Positions 8,653 to 18,490 are shown, counted from the stretch's first letter. The stretch: 64,000 nt of DNA from Parabacteroides sp. FAFU027 (GCF_022808675.1 NZ_JAKZKV010000002.1:248001-312000), one strand, 5' to 3'. Translations and numbers: made by a program. Notes: a model not told the origin generated them from the sequence alone.

Positions 8653-8796
8653 GTCAATTAGTTATTTACATTGCCAATGCGGTTTATTATGTACTCAGTT
8701 ACAATCCTCAATGACCCATTCTTATCGTTTCGTTTGTCGGAGATTGAATTTTTCTACTACTTTGTATAAACACTTATTAAAAAACTCGGAGAACCG

Positions 8797-9651
8797 CTAG
8801 AATCCAATCGTTTTATTATCCAAAACATCCTTGAAAAGAGTAATCCCGGGGAAAACTTGCTTCAATTGCTCTACTTTCTTTGACCATTCCCCATACAGGC
8901 TTGGAGGCAAATGCATGACAACGATGTGTCGGGGATTTATTGTCTTTTTCAGGTAATCCAAATCCGTTTTGCCATTATTCAACAGCTCGTAATAGACAAA
9001 AGCCACATCTACGGGTTCTTTCCATTGCCCGTTTTTTGCCATGTAATCTTTGAACTGCTCCATTTTCGTATCGCCCGAATGAAAAATCCCGACCCCATCC
9101 ATATGGATATAAAACCCGATATTTTTCATATATTGCTCTATATCAATACCATCCTCGAAATACGGCATGTGCTTTAGCCCGAGAGCCTTCACCGTTACAT
9201 CGTCAATCGTAAGCTTGATGCTTTTATTCGTTTCGGGTGTGAGCTCGCAAAATTGTTTTTTCAATTTGACAAACCGAAACTGTTCCCCGTCGATAAATAC
9301 GAGTGTTGGCTTCGTGGTTATCAGTTTCACCGAAGGGAATTTGCTTAAATAGTCGTTCATCAGTTTCGAATCGGAATGATCCTTGTGATAATGGGTTATA
9401 AAGCAAAAGTTTACACTGTCGAACGGAGCTTCCGCATTCATTATTTGACTCAATGTTTCCTTTGTTGGAGTTGCAAAATACCCGTATCCGTCTGTAAACA
9501 AAGCATCAATTAATATTTTGTGATGCTTTGTTTTAATCATAAATCCGTCATTCGCAATATAGGTGACATGCAAATCTCTTGTTTTGGTTTGTGAAAATAT
9601 TGAACCAAAGCCAATAGCCGAAGCCAAAATCAGTACAAAAATCTTTTTCAT
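8797..9651 (-). CDS. Secreted metallo-beta-lactamase-fold hydrolase
   Basis: 284 residues from the ATG at 9651, chosen because it begins a clean signal peptide (MKKIFVLILASAIGFGSIFS); an upstream ATG at 9687 would add a charged extension inside the preceding gene. The metal site is THYHKDHSD (HxHxDH), with a later HSGDTKMEQF supplying the bridging Asp and VVMHLPPS the last His. This is an MBL-fold hydrolase, probably periplasmic; substrate unknown. Only four bases separate its start from the stop of the fucosidase gene, so the two are translationally close and cotranscribed. Confidence 0.75.
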   Translation of the reverse strand: MKKIFVLILASAIGFGSIFSQTKTRDLHVTYIANDGFMIKTKHHKILIDALFTDGYGYFATPTKETLSQIMNAEAPFDSVNFCFITHYHKDHSDSKLMNDYLSKFPSVKLITTKPTLVFIDGEQFRFVKLKKQFCELTPETNKSIKLTIDDVTVKALGLKHMPYFEDGIDIEQYMKNIGFYIHMDGVGIFHSGDTKMEQFKDYMAKNGQWKEPVDVAFVYYELLNNGKTDLDYLKKTINPRHIVVMHLPPSLYGEWSKKVEQLKQVFPGITLFKDVLDNKTIGF

Positions 9652-9655
9652 CCTT

Positions 9656-11329
9656 TTATCTTGTTTGTATTTTAAATACGACTGCAATATTGTTCGGAAT
9701 TCTGTTTGGTTTTCGAATTACCAGCGATTCCGGATTTTGCTCCCACGATAGTTTTTCGTTGCTGCCAAGCATTTCAATATTCTTGATTTTTAATGCCCCG
9801 CCGTTTTTCGCTAGCGATTTGAGCGAAATATTTTCAGCGGGAACTCCCATCACGGTTGCATAAACCACATTCCCTTTCCGCGCGAAGCGAATATCTTTAC
9901 TGTTCAATTTAGCATTACCTTCATTGAAACCCTCTACCACCTTCGATCCGGCAGCTTCGACCGAAGGCCCTTCTCCGTACACATTCCATGGGCGTGTATC
10001 GAAAATGCTTTCTTTGTTTACATCCATCCAGGCAGCTATGCCATCGAGTATGACCACTTCTTTATCATCAATGGAGCCATCGCCCCGAACAGGAATATTC
10101 AGCAACATATTTCCGTTCTTGCTCACAATATCCACCAACATGCGGATGACGGTTGCTGCCGATTTGTAACGGTTCTGTTCGTAAAAAGCCCTGTTGTAAT
10201 GCCAGTCGCCAATGCAGGTACAGGTTTGCCAGGGGGCGGATTCTATTTTGTTGGTAGCGCCACGTTCCACATCCCAGACCAAACATTTTTTCTGTTCAGC
10301 GGTTAGTTTTTTACCAAACAAAACACCTTCGAGCTTACCTTTGTGGGTGGCCATGTTATGGTTATAAAAATGGGTGGCAAGTTTCAGCCCGGCATCGCTT
10401 ATCTGATACAGCGGCAAACCGTCGTCATCGAAATAAAGCAAATCGGGATTAAACTGGTTGATCAAATCCATTGTCCGGTTATAAAACTTTTCGCAATATT
10501 TTTGAGAGGGAATTGACGCCCCATTTTCCCAGTCCCATTGTCTTCTCCATGTTTTAGTTGCTTCATCAAATACTGGCTTCCAAATGCTTTCGATGTTGTC
10601 GTTTCCTGCACTCAACGGATGGTTTTGTTCGTAAAGTTCCTGCGGGTCAAGCCCTTCCCACCAAGTTCCCTTGCCATCGGCTTTAGTCAGTTTGCCATCA
10701 TAGGGAATACCTGCAAATTCTCCTTTTTTATCTGACCACTGAGAAGTTTCGAACCACGTCCACGTATGTGCGGCATGGACACTCAATCCAAACGGAAGCC
10801 CCTGGTTTTTAGCCGCTTTTGCCCAGCCGGCAATAATATCCTTTCCGGGGCCTACGCGCAGGGTATTCCATTCCTGATATTTGCTGTTCCACATGTCGAG
10901 GTTATCGTGGTGGTTGGCCATGGCAAAAAAGTATTGCGCCCCCACTCGTTTATATAGTGCCACAAGCTTATCGGGTTCCCAATTCTGACCTTTCCAGTTA
11001 TGAATTACATCTTTAAAACCCACTTTTGAGGGATGCCCATAATGCGTAACAAACCATTTATACTCATCGCTTCCTTCGTTATACATAAATCGGGCAAACC
11101 AATCGCCTTGCTCTGCCTGACATGCAGGCCCCCAATGCGCCCAAATCCCAAATTTGGCGTTGCGAAACCACTCCGGAACCTTGTATTGACTGAGCGATTG
11201 CCATGTCGGTTCGAATTTGCCCTTAGCAACCGGCTCGCTATCCGTTTGCACGATTATAGGCTTGTTTTCTTGTGCTTGCAGACAAAATGATGACAAAACA
11301 CAAATAATGCTCAATAATTTAGTTTTCAT
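9656..11329 (-). CDS. Alpha-L-fucosidase, GH29 family
   Basis: 557 residues from the ATG at 11329, which starts the signal peptide MKTKLLSIICVLSSFCLQAQ; a further 26 in-frame codons upstream lack signal character. GH29 hallmarks: WAHWGPACQAEQGDWFARF early, ANHHDNLDMWNS in the substrate pocket, and DLLYFDDDGLP carrying the probable nucleophile Asp. It would release terminal L-fucose from glycans in the periplasm or at the surface. It sits between a DUF1349 protein (upstream, 83 bases) and an MBL-fold hydrolase (downstream, 4 bases). No SusC/SusD pair is present, so this is not a classical PUL. Confidence 0.85.
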   Translation of the reverse strand: MKTKLLSIICVLSSFCLQAQENKPIIVQTDSEPVAKGKFEPTWQSLSQYKVPEWFRNAKFGIWAHWGPACQAEQGDWFARFMYNEGSDEYKWFVTHYGHPSKVGFKDVIHNWKGQNWEPDKLVALYKRVGAQYFFAMANHHDNLDMWNSKYQEWNTLRVGPGKDIIAGWAKAAKNQGLPFGLSVHAAHTWTWFETSQWSDKKGEFAGIPYDGKLTKADGKGTWWEGLDPQELYEQNHPLSAGNDNIESIWKPVFDEATKTWRRQWDWENGASIPSQKYCEKFYNRTMDLINQFNPDLLYFDDDGLPLYQISDAGLKLATHFYNHNMATHKGKLEGVLFGKKLTAEQKKCLVWDVERGATNKIESAPWQTCTCIGDWHYNRAFYEQNRYKSAATVIRMLVDIVSKNGNMLLNIPVRGDGSIDDKEVVILDGIAAWMDVNKESIFDTRPWNVYGEGPSVEAAGSKVVEGFNEGNAKLNSKDIRFARKGNVVYATVMGVPAENISLKSLAKNGGALKIKNIEMLGSNEKLSWEQNPESLVIRKPNRIPNNIAVVFKIQTR

Positions 11330-11412
11330 GATATCGATTCTTAGTTTTATATTACTGATTTCCAATCCATAAACCATTGTTGGCGTTTGTGATTTCATTG
11401 TCATCAAAAAGT

Positions 11413-12054
11413 TTATTGAAAAGGCAGATAATTTATATCCGTAAAATCGACTTTACACCCTTTCCCTGTAGGAGATTGAGCACAGAGTCCAATTTGCAGG
11501 CTTTCAGTTTTATTTAACCTAAAGGAACGTATTGGAAGCCATCCTTTCCCTTCTTCTAAATAACTAAGCGTAAATGTATTACCCTTCGTAGATCCTGTAA
11601 TTCTGAAATAAACCTCGTTATTATTGACAGGCATCGAATTGCAATCGTCGGCAACGTCATTGCAGACAACTGATACAACCCTTGGCTGACCTTTGAAATC
11701 GGCCTCAAAACAGAATTTCGCAAAGTGCGTGCTGTCATTGAATATCATCAAGACACCCGCATCCCATTTCGATTTAAAGGCCGGCTTGATTTTTGCCGAA
11801 AGTGTAAAACCCGAATCCGGTGTGAATACCAACCTCGGCGACCGGTTCGTTTTAAAACCGCCATCCGGCGATATAAACAGATCGGTGTAAGCCGGCGCAG
11901 CAATCTGGATGGAGTTTTCACTCAATACCTTATAGTCCTGCGCCTTATTCTCGAAGTGCATCGTGTAAGGAACAGACGACATTTTAACCTCTTGTGCATG
12001 AACGTATGCCGCACAAACCACTGTGAGCAGACATAACAAAAACAGTTTTCTCAT
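11413..12054 (-). CDS. Secreted DUF1349 (concanavalin A-like) protein
   Basis: 213 residues with signal peptide ending AAYVHAQ. The rest matches the DUF1349 beta-sandwich: AKIKPAFKSKWDAGVLMIF, FEADFKGQPRVVSVV, and a C-terminal GLCAQSPTGKGCKVDFTDI. These lectin-like jelly-roll proteins commonly sit with glycoside hydrolases and are presumed to bind or modify carbohydrate. It is first in the minus-strand set leading to the GH29 enzyme. The 227 bases upstream (12055-12281) show no recognisable promoter. Confidence 0.75.
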   Translation of the reverse strand: MRKLFLLCLLTVVCAAYVHAQEVKMSSVPYTMHFENKAQDYKVLSENSIQIAAPAYTDLFISPDGGFKTNRSPRLVFTPDSGFTLSAKIKPAFKSKWDAGVLMIFNDSTHFAKFCFEADFKGQPRVVSVVCNDVADDCNSMPVNNNEVYFRITGSTKGNTFTLSYLEEGKGWLPIRSFRLNKTESLQIGLCAQSPTGKGCKVDFTDINYLPFQ

Positions 12055-12281
12055 AATATGTCATTTTATTTAATTGTATAATTGTATTTTATTTCCTAAC
12101 CAAGAATTCAAAAAAAGAATAGAACTGATATGAGACTGATATTTGTGATTCTGGCATCGCAGATTATAGATCGATTCGGAAAAAATTCAACGTAGTTGAA
12201 TTCAAATCCGTTTTCAAATCCGCTATATCAGCGAAAATCAGCGTTCTATTCATATTTGTAAATTTCACACCTGAAAGTTTT

Positions 12282-12983
12282 TCACTGCATAACGAAATGC
12301 TCCAAAACCCGCTGGCTCTCTTCGCTCATAATCTTTCCGTCGAAAAGGTTGATAACGCGGTGTGCAAAGGTGGCGTCGCGGTCGGAGTGCGTAACCATTA
12401 TGATGGTAGCGCCCTCTTTGTTGAGTTCAGAGAGGAGCTTCATCACTTCGAGTCCGTTTTTCGAGTCGAGGTTACCAGTCGGTTCATCCGCCAGTATCAG
12501 TTTTGGGTTAGCCACCACGGCACGGGCAATAGCCACGCGTTGCTGCTGTCCGCCCGAGAGCTGCTGCGGAAAATGGTGCTTGCGGTGGCCAATCTTCATG
12601 CGTTCGAGAGCCGCTTCTACCTTCGCCTTGCGTTCTGCCGCCTTCATATTCAGGTAAATAAGAGGAAGTTCTACGTTTTCATAAACGTTCAGCTCGTCGA
12701 TCAAATTAAAACTCTGGAAAACGAAGCCGATATTCCCTTTGCGGATGTTTGTCCGCTGGCGCTCGCGCATGTTGGCAACCTCGGTGTTGTCGAAAAGGTA
12801 ACTGCCCGATGAGGGGTTATCCAACATGCCCAGTATGCTGAGCAGGGTCGACTTCCCGCACCCCGATGGCCCCATAATGGCCGTAAACTCGCCCTTTTTT
12901 ACGTGCAGGCTTACGTTGTCTAACGCTGTGGTTTCCACTTCTTCTGTGCGGAATACACGTGAAAGTTGATTGATTCGGATCAT
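12282..12983 (-). CDS. ABC transporter ATPase, LolD/MacB type
   Basis: 233 residues with a complete nucleotide-binding domain: Walker A GPSGCGKST (about 38-46), Q-loop GFVFQSFNLIDELNVYENV, signature LSGGQQQR (about 141-148), Walker B LILADEPTGNLD and switch His in MVTHSD. The FQSFNLI and DEPTGNLD signatures are typical of ATPases serving FtsX-type permeases. It is the last gene of the TolC / adaptor / permease / ATPase run; the 136-base gap to the permease holds only short TTAGTTACGAG direct repeats. Confidence 0.9.
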   Translation of the reverse strand: MIRINQLSRVFRTEEVETTALDNVSLHVKKGEFTAIMGPSGCGKSTLLSILGMLDNPSSGSYLFDNTEVANMRERQRTNIRKGNIGFVFQSFNLIDELNVYENVELPLIYLNMKAAERKAKVEAALERMKIGHRKHHFPQQLSGGQQQRVAIARAVVANPKLILADEPTGNLDSKNGLEVMKLLSELNKEGATIIMVTHSDRDATFAHRVINLFDGKIMSEESQRVLEHFVMQ

Positions 12984-13119
12984 AGTTGTTGTTTTTAGTT
13001 TTTAGTTACGAGTTACAAGTTATTAGTTACGAGTAGACGAGCAATCATCCTCTGCGGTTCTCTGCCACAAACTCTGCGACCTCTGCGGTTGATTAAGTTA
13101 TGAGTTACGAGTAATATTC

Positions 13120-15582
13120 TCACTCATAGCGGAGTGATTCAATGGGATTGCGAACTGCAATGCAGTAAGTTTGCCATCCCACGGTAAGTAAAGCAATGAA
13201 AAAGGTCAATAGGCCGGACAACACAAATACCCACCAGCTAAGTTCGGTTCTGTAAGCAAAATTCTGAAGCCAATGGTCAGTCAGAAACCATGCCACTGGG
13301 CTTGCAATGACAAATGCGATGAGTACCCATTTCACCAAATCTTTGTTTAACAAGATCATTACTTCGTCCACCCTTGCACCGTTCACTTTTCTGATGCCGA
13401 TCTCTTTGGTTCGGCTTTCGGCCGTTAGCCGAGCCATGGCAAAGAGCCCCATACAAGCAATAAAAATGGCCAGTATCGAAAAGAAGGCATACAGGTGTTG
13501 AAACTTAATGTCCTCTTCATACTGGGCATTAAAATTATCGTCCAATAAAGAGAGCAAACAGGGTTCTTGCGGATAGATCTGATTCCAGCAGTTCTTAATT
13601 TTCTGCATGGTGGTTTTCATATTTTCGGGAGATATTTTAATGCAATAATACCCCACTTCCCTGTTCCATCTCAGACTTTTGAAAAACACTATCGGCTCAA
13701 TAGCATCCTTCAACGAAAGATGGTGATAGTTGTCCACCACCCCAACGATTCGGTAAGTATTTTTTTGTATGGTAACTAATGAATTAACCGCCGATTGCGG
13801 GTTTTGAAAACCCAACTTTACACAAGCCTGTTTGTTGATAATTACTTCGTTGGCATCATAACCGGAAGCAAACGGAAAGTTTGTTCCTGCGAGCATTTTT
13901 ATCGAGAAAAAGTCAACGAAATTCTGGTCGATACTGATTAACGAGAAGTTGGCTTTTGTGCTCTCTTTGCCAATCAGGCTGACTTCGTTGCTTTTTCTTT
14001 CAAAAGCTTTTCCGGGAACCGTTTCAGCCGTAGTAAAGGCTTTAACCTCCGGAATCCGCCTCAGCTCATCCCTGAAAGAAGCCAGCTTTTCCGCACGGGC
14101 AGGTTTTTTAATCATGGTCATCGGAGAAAATGAAACCAATGTCTGATCCAGATTTATACCAAGCGACTGGTTTTGCATGAACTGCACTTGTTTAAAAATA
14201 AAACCGGTAGCGATAATCAAAAATATGGATGTCGCCAACTGGAATACCACCAGTATTTCTCTCGAAAACAGGCTTCTTCGCCCTAATATTGTTTTTTGCT
14301 TGAAGCTAATGGATGGTTGCGGTTTATAAATCTGTAAAAATGGATAAAGAGCTGAAACAAAAGCGCCAATCAATACTAATATGGCGGTTATTCCCCCTAA
14401 ATACAGAAAGCTTACCTGAGAAATGTCAAATCCGGCAACATGCAATCCGTTCTTAAACAACGAGACAACAATAGCCAAACTGATTGCTCCGGCAACGGCG
14501 TGAAGGAGCAATATTTCTATGGCATGCAGCAGCATGACATCCCTTTTTCCTGCCCCTATTACCCGCCGGATATTGTCTTTCGACGCTTGTTTCAAATAAT
14601 CGGATATCGACAGGTTCATGAAATTAAGCCACGAGATAATCATGATGAGCAATCCTATCACTAGGCAGGCCATCACCCTGAACTTGCTTCCGTTTGTCAT
14701 GATTTCTCCTTCGAGGTGCGAGTTCAGGTGAATATCGCCCACCGGCTGAAAAATCAGTTTCACCACTTCTCCGGCATCGGTTATATGCTTGATTGCCGGT
14801 TTTATGACTTGTGCATACTTCGCTTCCACATTTTTAATGTCGGCATCCGGTTTCAGGCGCATATAGGTATAGCTCCATGCACCTCCCCAGTCTCCGTTAG
14901 ACTCGCCATTTTTAATCTCCCCGATTTTGCTATCGTCCAATATGCCAGTTTCGTTGTTGAAATTATTCATGTAATAGAAAAGCGATTTCAATTGAATAAT
15001 CATATCCGCCTGTATATGGCTTTTTGGGGGGAAATCGTCGAATACGGCGCTCACAAAAAACTCCCAGCCCTCGTTAAGCTTGAATTTCTTGTTCAGCGGA
15101 TTTACGTTTCCGAAAAGCTTTTGAGCCATAGAGCGACTCAATGCAGCGCCGTGAATATCGGAGAAAATATACTTCGGGTTTTCGGATAAAATCGGACGCT
15201 GAAACACCTTGAAGAACGAAGTGTCGGAATAAAACATATTGATGTTCTGAAAGCTGTTTTCGCCGGCAAAAACAGTAATTACATCTTTCGCAATATTGGT
15301 TGTAGCCTCTATTTCGGGAAGCTGGTTGCGCAACGTTGGGCCTACCGCGCTATAATTCATGGCCGTGTTTTGGGTTATGATACCATTACCCGATTGGGAA
15401 AGTGCCACCCTGTACATCCGGTCGTGTGTCGGCCAGGACTGGTCGTAGCTCTCCTCCGACCGAATCCACGATAACAGGAATAAAAAAGCAACCATACTGA
15501 TGGTAAGCCCCGACAAATTGACAATGGCATTGACCTTATTTTTTAAGATCTTTCGAAAAACAGATTTTAGTAATATGTTCAT
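13120..15582 (-). CDS. FtsX-like ABC transporter permease (MacB type), efflux operon
   Basis: 820 residues, same two-block architecture as the 801-residue protein at 6247 but clearly diverged. It has helix one at residues about 18-40 (IVNLSGLTISMVAFLFLLSW), a periplasmic MacB domain, FtsX helices around 285-410, a second periplasmic domain, and C-terminal helices ending NPIESLRYE. It would couple to the ATPase downstream and the HlyD-type adaptor upstream in a tripartite pump that moves substrate from periplasm to exterior. Gaps are 77 bases upstream and 136 downstream. Confidence 0.88.
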   Translation of the reverse strand: MNILLKSVFRKILKNKVNAIVNLSGLTISMVAFLFLLSWIRSEESYDQSWPTHDRMYRVALSQSGNGIITQNTAMNYSAVGPTLRNQLPEIEATTNIAKDVITVFAGENSFQNINMFYSDTSFFKVFQRPILSENPKYIFSDIHGAALSRSMAQKLFGNVNPLNKKFKLNEGWEFFVSAVFDDFPPKSHIQADMIIQLKSLFYYMNNFNNETGILDDSKIGEIKNGESNGDWGGAWSYTYMRLKPDADIKNVEAKYAQVIKPAIKHITDAGEVVKLIFQPVGDIHLNSHLEGEIMTNGSKFRVMACLVIGLLIMIISWLNFMNLSISDYLKQASKDNIRRVIGAGKRDVMLLHAIEILLLHAVAGAISLAIVVSLFKNGLHVAGFDISQVSFLYLGGITAILVLIGAFVSALYPFLQIYKPQPSISFKQKTILGRRSLFSREILVVFQLATSIFLIIATGFIFKQVQFMQNQSLGINLDQTLVSFSPMTMIKKPARAEKLASFRDELRRIPEVKAFTTAETVPGKAFERKSNEVSLIGKESTKANFSLISIDQNFVDFFSIKMLAGTNFPFASGYDANEVIINKQACVKLGFQNPQSAVNSLVTIQKNTYRIVGVVDNYHHLSLKDAIEPIVFFKSLRWNREVGYYCIKISPENMKTTMQKIKNCWNQIYPQEPCLLSLLDDNFNAQYEEDIKFQHLYAFFSILAIFIACMGLFAMARLTAESRTKEIGIRKVNGARVDEVMILLNKDLVKWVLIAFVIASPVAWFLTDHWLQNFAYRTELSWWVFVLSGLLTFFIALLTVGWQTYCIAVRNPIESLRYE

Positions 15583-15659
15583 TTTGCTATTTATTAAATT
15601 ATATTGCGATAAATCTAATTGTAGATCCGCTCGTAACTTGTAATTCGCAACTACCCCAG

Positions 15660-16910
15660 CTATTTTAATACCAGCTTATCATTTTTGCCAAACAGGTCGT
15701 ATCCCGAGGTGACTACTTTTTCTCCCGGACGCAAGCCTTCAAGTACCTCGTAACTGCGCGGATTTTGGCGACCTATGCGGATGTTGCGCTTTACAGCGGT
15801 TTTTCCATCGGCTGCCAGCACATAAATCCATTGTCCGCCGGTGGATTGATAAAAGCTTCCCCGGGGAATCATGATGGCTTGCTGGGTTTCGCCCAATTGC
15901 AGCCCCACATTATAACTTTGTCCGGCACGAATATTTCCCGGCAATTTTCCGGAGAAGAACAGATCGACCTCAAACCGGCCATCGCGGACTTCGGGGTATA
16001 CTTTGCCTACCTCCATCTGAAGAGTATCCGTTTCGCGGCTCACATAAGCGGTAAGCCCCTTACGGACACGGTCGATGTAATGCTCGTCGATTTTGGCCTT
16101 GATTTTAAAGGACGTAAGCACATTGATCTGGCCTATTCGTTGCCCCACCGAAATCGCTTGCCCTGGTTTGGCATTCAAAAGCGCCAACTGCCCATCTACA
16201 GGCGCCTTAACGTTAAGATTCTCCTGCCGCTGATAGATCAGTTCGAGGTTTCGCTGCATACTCGCAAGGTTCTGGCTTATTTTTTCCACCTGATTGCTGC
16301 GAAATATCGAGTCCTGAAGGTAGCGTTTCTGCATCAACTTTTCCATTTTTTGAGAAAGTTCGTAATCTTCTTTTGACCGAAGATAATCTTCGCGCGATAT
16401 AAGTTCGTCGGCATACAACGCTTTATTTTGTTCTGCCTTTCGTTTTTTTTGCTGCACATCGACATCGAGGTTAAGCAGTTCGCGTTGCAGGGTCAGTTTC
16501 TGCTGTTCCATGTTGATGCGGGTTTCGCGAAGGAAATTCGATTTCTCTGCCAGTTGGGCTTCGCTTTCGAGAATGCTCAGGTTGAGATTAATATTGGTAA
16601 GGCGCAGAATCACATCGCCTTGGCGCACCATGTTTCCCTCTTCGATACAAATCTCTTTCACCGTGCCACTTTCAATGGCATCCAGATACATATACATAAT
16701 AGGCTCGACAACTCCTACTACCTGTATATAATCCTGAAACATTCCGTTTGTAACCGGATCTATGGTAACCTTATCTTTTTCGATGCGAAAGGTGTCTGAT
16801 TTGTCGCGAAGAGCCATAAACAATATCAGGCCAATAGTCAGCAAAACCGGAATTGCGATTTTCAGATGTTTCGGTTTTATCCGGCGTTTATCTTCTATTA
16901 TTCTGTCCAT
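15660..16910 (-). CDS. HlyD/MacA-type periplasmic adaptor subunit
   Basis: 416 residues: one N-terminal membrane anchor (about 20-38), a split biotinyl-lipoyl domain (SGTVKEICIEEGNMVRQGD and NVKAPVDGQLALLNAKPG), a long alpha-helical hairpin rich in Leu/Gln/Lys between about 105 and 225, then beta-barrel and membrane-proximal domains ending in GEKVVTSGYDLFGKNDKLVL. It would bridge the inner-membrane permease and TolC. The gene starts 40 bases after the tolC stop. Confidence 0.88.
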   Translation of the reverse strand: MDRIIEDKRRIKPKHLKIAIPVLLTIGLILFMALRDKSDTFRIEKDKVTIDPVTNGMFQDYIQVVGVVEPIMYMYLDAIESGTVKEICIEEGNMVRQGDVILRLTNINLNLSILESEAQLAEKSNFLRETRINMEQQKLTLQRELLNLDVDVQQKKRKAEQNKALYADELISREDYLRSKEDYELSQKMEKLMQKRYLQDSIFRSNQVEKISQNLASMQRNLELIYQRQENLNVKAPVDGQLALLNAKPGQAISVGQRIGQINVLTSFKIKAKIDEHYIDRVRKGLTAYVSRETDTLQMEVGKVYPEVRDGRFEVDLFFSGKLPGNIRAGQSYNVGLQLGETQQAIMIPRGSFYQSTGGQWIYVLAADGKTAVKRNIRIGRQNPRSYEVLEGLRPGEKVVTSGYDLFGKNDKLVLK

Positions 16911-16950
16911 AATCTTGATAGTTTTTTTACTTTTATTAATCCCGAAAGAA

Positions 16951-18279
16951 CTACCACGTCATCATGCTTCCCGTTTGATAAAACCGGAGGTTCGCCTGCA
17001 TGATATAAGTCTGCATCCGGGTGCGCAAAACCTCGCTCTGTGCCTTAGCCAGATTATTTTTCGACTCGTAGTATTCCATGATGTTTGCCAATCCCTTTTC
17101 CCGTTTTTTGCGTACCGCTTCAAAAGCTATTTTTTCGCTTTCGGTTTTCTTCTTTGCTGCCTGATATTCCTTTAAAGCGGCTTCGTAGTCCCGATTCGCC
17201 TGCTGTATTTCATAATTCAGTGATTTCAGTCCATCACTCAATCTGTTTTTCGCCTGTTGCAATTCTATCTTTGCGATGTGTACACTGTTTCGGCGGCTAA
17301 AACCATCAAACAGGGGAATCCGCAACGAAAGGCCATAGTTTAACCGCCTGTTGCCTTTCAGCTGCTCCGAAAATCCTGCCACATTACCGTTTTCGTTCAC
17401 AACAGATTGGTAATAACCACTGTACCAACCACCGTAAAGGCTCAGTTGGGGAGAATAGGATGCCCGCTCTATCCGCACACTCCGCCGCGCAGCCTCGTAA
17501 CGGTTGTTCAGGATTTTTATCTGCGGAAGCACATCGGCAGCGGTATTTAAGAGATTGTCGCCTGTTAATGGAAGGTCGGCCACGGCCTCTTCCGTCAAAT
17601 CGGATATATGCAAGTCCGAATCTGCCGGAAAGTTCATCAACTTTCGCAACGTAAACTCCGATTTTTGCACTGCATTCCGGCAGCGGAGCAATTGGTATTC
17701 GTCGTTTGCCAGCCGGGCTTGCACTTCGTAACGGTCGCTTCCCGCTGCCCGGCCAATTTCTGTCTTTTTCTGTACAGTTTCATACTCTTTTTTCGAGAGC
17801 TCATATTGCTCCAACTGTACTTCGGCCAGCCCCAGATTAAGCAGATGGGCTGTATATGCTTCCAAAACACTGTACATCAGCTCATTTTGCTTTTGCTTTA
17901 AAGCCTCTTGCTCCGAGCGGAGGTTAAATTGCTCAAAGGCTACACGGTTAACCTGCCTGAAACCATCGAAAAGCAGCATGCTTCCGCTCAGATACCAGTC
18001 ATTCGAAAACAGGTTATTCACAACATAAGTGTTGGTGGTTGCATCTAACGTCTTTCCATTATTAATTTCATAAGAGGAACCGGTACTAATACGGGGCAAA
18101 AAACTTTGCGTGGCATTTTGCATGGTTACGCGCTGCTTATCAACATCAAGCTTACTGTTTTGAAGCACCAAATTATGGCTCAATGCATATTCGGCACATT
18201 GGTGATAGGTGAGTGCCTCCTGCGCCCGCATCATCATTGATGTTCCACATAAAATCAATATTACAAACCAATGCTTCAT
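16951..18279 (-). CDS. TolC-family outer membrane efflux protein
   Basis: 442 residues with signal peptide (MKHWFVILILCGTSMMMRAQ). Two tandem TolC/OEP repeats: the first ends near NFPADSDLHI, the second begins near LPQIKILNNRYEAA. Long heptad-like helices and strands such as GLSLRIPLFDGFSRRNSV match the trimeric outer-membrane channel family. It is first in the efflux operon and lies about 18 bases downstream of the transcription start predicted from a sigma-54 promoter. Confidence 0.88.
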   Translation of the reverse strand: MKHWFVILILCGTSMMMRAQEALTYHQCAEYALSHNLVLQNSKLDVDKQRVTMQNATQSFLPRISTGSSYEINNGKTLDATTNTYVVNNLFSNDWYLSGSMLLFDGFRQVNRVAFEQFNLRSEQEALKQKQNELMYSVLEAYTAHLLNLGLAEVQLEQYELSKKEYETVQKKTEIGRAAGSDRYEVQARLANDEYQLLRCRNAVQKSEFTLRKLMNFPADSDLHISDLTEEAVADLPLTGDNLLNTAADVLPQIKILNNRYEAARRSVRIERASYSPQLSLYGGWYSGYYQSVVNENGNVAGFSEQLKGNRRLNYGLSLRIPLFDGFSRRNSVHIAKIELQQAKNRLSDGLKSLNYEIQQANRDYEAALKEYQAAKKKTESEKIAFEAVRKKREKGLANIMEYYESKNNLAKAQSEVLRTRMQTYIMQANLRFYQTGSMMTW

Positions 18280-18307
18280 AGATAGTTTACTATTTTATCA
18301 AATATCT

Positions 18308-18324
18308 GGCAAATGTCATGCCAA
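18308..18324 (-). promoter_or_regulatory. Sigma-54 (-24/-12) promoter for the tolC efflux operon
   Basis: Minus strand TTGGCATGACATTTGCC fits the sigma-54 consensus TGGCACG-N4-TTGC, with GG and GC exactly ten bases apart. The expected start, about 12 bases downstream (near 18297), precedes the tolC ATG (18279) by roughly 18 bases. The divergently encoded sigma-54 activator makes it biologically coherent. Confidence 0.75.
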
Positions 18325-18368
18325 AACATATATATATTTGACAAACAGCTATTTAAAAGCAGCAAGTA

Positions 18369-18428
18369 TTATTCGGTCTGTCAAAATACTTGACACCCAA
18401 TTGTCAAATATTTTGACAGACCGAATAA
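18369..18428. promoter_or_regulatory. Paired upstream activator dyads for the sigma-54 activator
   Basis: A near-perfect inverted repeat with 27-base arms, one mismatch and a 6-base centre. Each arm contains a 17-base dyad: TGTCAAAATACTTGACA (18379-18395) and TGTCAAATATTTTGACA (18403-18419), i.e. TGTCAA-N5-TTGACA twice, 24 bases centre to centre. They lie about 90 and 114 bases upstream of the predicted tolC start, the usual place for enhancer-binding-protein sites. Confidence 0.7.
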
Positions 18429-18490
18429 CAAATCAAAAAATTTCATAGCTTTGAATTGTCATACATTGCTAAGATTGTTCGAGGACAAAA

